From Brachionus manjavacas (taxonomy: Eukaryota; Rotifera; Eurotatoria; Ploima; Brachionidae), in assembly GCA_019054805.1 (NCBI GenBank), contig JAHQIY010000003.1, forward strand, positions 1,736,001 through 1,800,000: 64,000 nucleotides of DNA, read 5' to 3'. Positions within the stretch are counted from its first letter, which is position 1, and each line of letters begins with the position of its first letter. A program made the position numbers and the translations under genes. Of this stretch, positions 62,303 through 64,000 are shown piece after piece. Below the pieces are notes generated by a model. The model was not told the origin of the DNA. It did not search any database and saw only the letters and a list, made by a program, of their open reading frames with translations.

Positions 62303-62947
62303 GGGGGTGACAAATTTAATTTTTTTAAGATGACAAAAATAACTAAAAGTGGTGACTAATTTAATCTATTTTAGCTGACAATAAAAAACTAATTATTCTG
62401 ACAAAAAAACTAAACGACTGGCAAATATGTATATTTTTTTTTTTTTTATATATATATTGAGATGACTATTTAACAATTTTGCACTGGCAAAATTTTATTC
62501 ATTTTTATTTTATTTTAGTTCTAATTAAGCTATTTAGTTCGAATTGAGTGGAAATCAAAAGTAATGACCCTATGCTTCACAAGGAGTGATAAACGAAAAA
62601 AAAAGAAAGCTATTTAGTAATTTAATTTTCTAAGATTGTAAGGAATGAACTTAAATTGTGACGTTTTCTCATAGTTGACTCTAGCTTGATGATGAGATTT
62701 GGACAAAACGGTTTGTCATAATTGTCTGGAGCTTCCTTCTAATTTTGGTGCTATAGTTCAAGATTTTGATTTTTATTGTGACCTCAAAATCATTAATTTG
62801 TTGTAAAATAATTAATTAGTCAAAAAAATATTTTGTCACTCAAATAATTGTTTTATCAGTCAATTAATTTATTTGTCATCTAATTGAGTTTTTTGTCAGT
62901 AGATTTAGTCTTTTTTGTCAGTAAAATTTAATTTTTTTTGTCAGTCC
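62303..62947. repeat. Foldback repeat built from TGACAAA words
   Basis: The left part (62303-62420) has GTGACAAATTTAATTTTTTT and several TGACAAAAA-x-AACTAA words. The right part (62780-62947) has the inverse, TTTGTCA-type words every 20-30 bp (TTTTTTGTCAGTCC at the end). The centre is AT-rich. Resembles a small foldback or MITE with repeated subterminal motifs. Confidence 0.6.
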
Positions 62948-64000
62948 ATTAATTGATGGCCTATGCAAATATGTGAAGTATATTTTTTTAATAAACCTAG
63001 CAACTAATAATCAATTAATAAAAATAAGATTGATTTCTTCTTCTCATAAAGTCTATTGACCAAATTTGTCAAGAATTTTTCTAAAATAATACAGGAATCA
63101 GGAATCTAACTCAATCTTTTTTTTTTTTTTTTTTCTCTTCTGATTAATTGACAATTTCAGTTTATAATTTAAAGTAGAAACTCAATTTTTATTTTTTTCC
63201 AACTTTTCAATATATAAAAATTTCGTGAACACTTTCCTAACATGGGGTTGAAAAGAAGGCTATCGTCTTTCGGAACTGCCCAGGGTATCCACCCAAATTA
63301 TATTTTTTTTATTTTATTTTAATACAGGAATCAATTTTTTTAGCGCATTTACGTTTGTTTAATTAGCTCGTCCCTCGCAAAGCAGTCAAAATTCTTAAAG
63401 TCTATCGAAAAGCAATCCAATGATTTTGAATATTAAACAGAACCTTTAGAAACGAAGAATTTTATCTTATTTAGAATTAAATTCGACAAAATTTAAATGC
63501 TTTCACAAGGGTAACTAGTAATATTTTTTACCGAAATGTCTTTAGCAATTTATAATGTAAAATTTGTTCCCAATGCTTGACTTGTGTTGCTAATAATGAA
63601 AAGTATTTTTTTAAAAACTCATGTATGGAGAAAATAAAAAAATGAATTAATACTTGATTTTATTTATGACGTTTTCTGGAAAAACCATTTAAAAATCATC
63701 AGTCATTTATAAGCTAAAACAAGATTATTCATAATATTTAAATAATGAAATTGGCCATTCAATAAAATTAATAATTTTTCTAAAAAAATAAATTTTTATA
63801 CTCATTTAATAGGTTTAGCTAATGGTATTCAGGATTTAAGTTCTAAATGAATTTTATGCTAAATTATAAATAAGGAATTTAGTAATAAGTGAAATAAATA
63901 TTAATGAATTCTATGATTTTCTTATCCAAGACTATTTATTTTCTAATTAAGAATTTAGGCTAATAATTAAAAAAGTTGTTGGCATTAAAATTTAATTTAT
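62948..64000. other. AT-rich end of the window
   Basis: No gene, RNA or clear repeat recognised. One patch at 63235-63300 (GGGGTTGAAAAGAAGGCTAT ... GGGTATCCACCC) is GC-richer. Confidence 0.4.

Overview
The window is extremely AT-rich eukaryotic DNA, almost certainly from an invertebrate animal. The evidence is two intronless animal-type membrane and secretory genes (a choline-transporter-like SLC44 protein and a beta-1,3-galactosyltransferase), short introns with GT...AG ends, many non-LTR retrotransposons, and DNA transposons of animal superfamilies (Tc1/mariner, hAT, Mutator-like with FLYWCH finger, Merlin-like). The mix of very low GC, FLYWCH/MULE elements and short introns would suit a rotifer-like genome, but I cannot fix the species. 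There are no bacterial operons, CRISPR arrays, or recognisable tRNA or rRNA genes.

Most of the window is nested, decaying mobile DNA. From left to right: an LTR gag split by a 5'-truncated LINE (LINE-A copy 1, 16-bp target duplication); GC-richer retroelement-like pieces (7.2-8.3 kb); a broken chromodomain gene (9.8-11.0 kb); a MULE-like transposase locus with an OTU protease domain (11.3-14.5 kb); LINE-C carrying a 507-bp foldback MITE (15.6-17.7 kb); LINE-A copy 2 with a complete 1,051-bp Tc1-like element and an insert holding a small Cys-rich ORF (20.3-23.4 kb); two MULEs (23.7-24.8 and 25.1-27.2 kb, the second with 9-bp duplications and repeat-rich TIRs); LINE-D, a chimera containing a LINE-B piece (29.65-33.4 kb); a hAT-type element with 8-bp duplications (33.9-35.7 kb); the SLC44 gene (36.2-38.4 kb); hAT and LINE scraps; the galactosyltransferase (41 kb); two Foldback-like elements with tandem repeats in inverted arms (42.8-43.4 and 50.7-51.9 kb); a Tc1-like MITE (47.4-48.25 kb); nearly intact LINE-B (52.5-56.35 kb); a Merlin-like element with a C2H2 finger (57.1-58.3 kb); and sparse AT-rich DNA to the end.

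Scattered through this are five short single-exon genes (at 3.3, 18.7, 47.0, 49.9 and 60.1 kb) for 37-48 residue proteins of one family: a conserved N-terminus (M-N/S-x-PVT-S/Q-APT-T/I-T/I-QV), a basic middle, and a Gly/Cys-rich tail ending in C or CC. Each has a TATA box about 58-77 nt before its ATG. They form two subfamilies (3.3 and 18.7 kb; 47.0, 49.9 and 60.1 kb). I recognise no named family, and they are the best candidate for something undescribed. A sixth small Cys-rich ORF (51 aa, paired CxxC motifs, own TATA box) at 20.7 kb is unrelated in sequence.

Genes likely to function: the five microprotein genes, SLC44 and the galactosyltransferase. The rest looks like transposon-derived or pseudogenic sequence. 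All calls come from reading the sequence by eye, with no database search.
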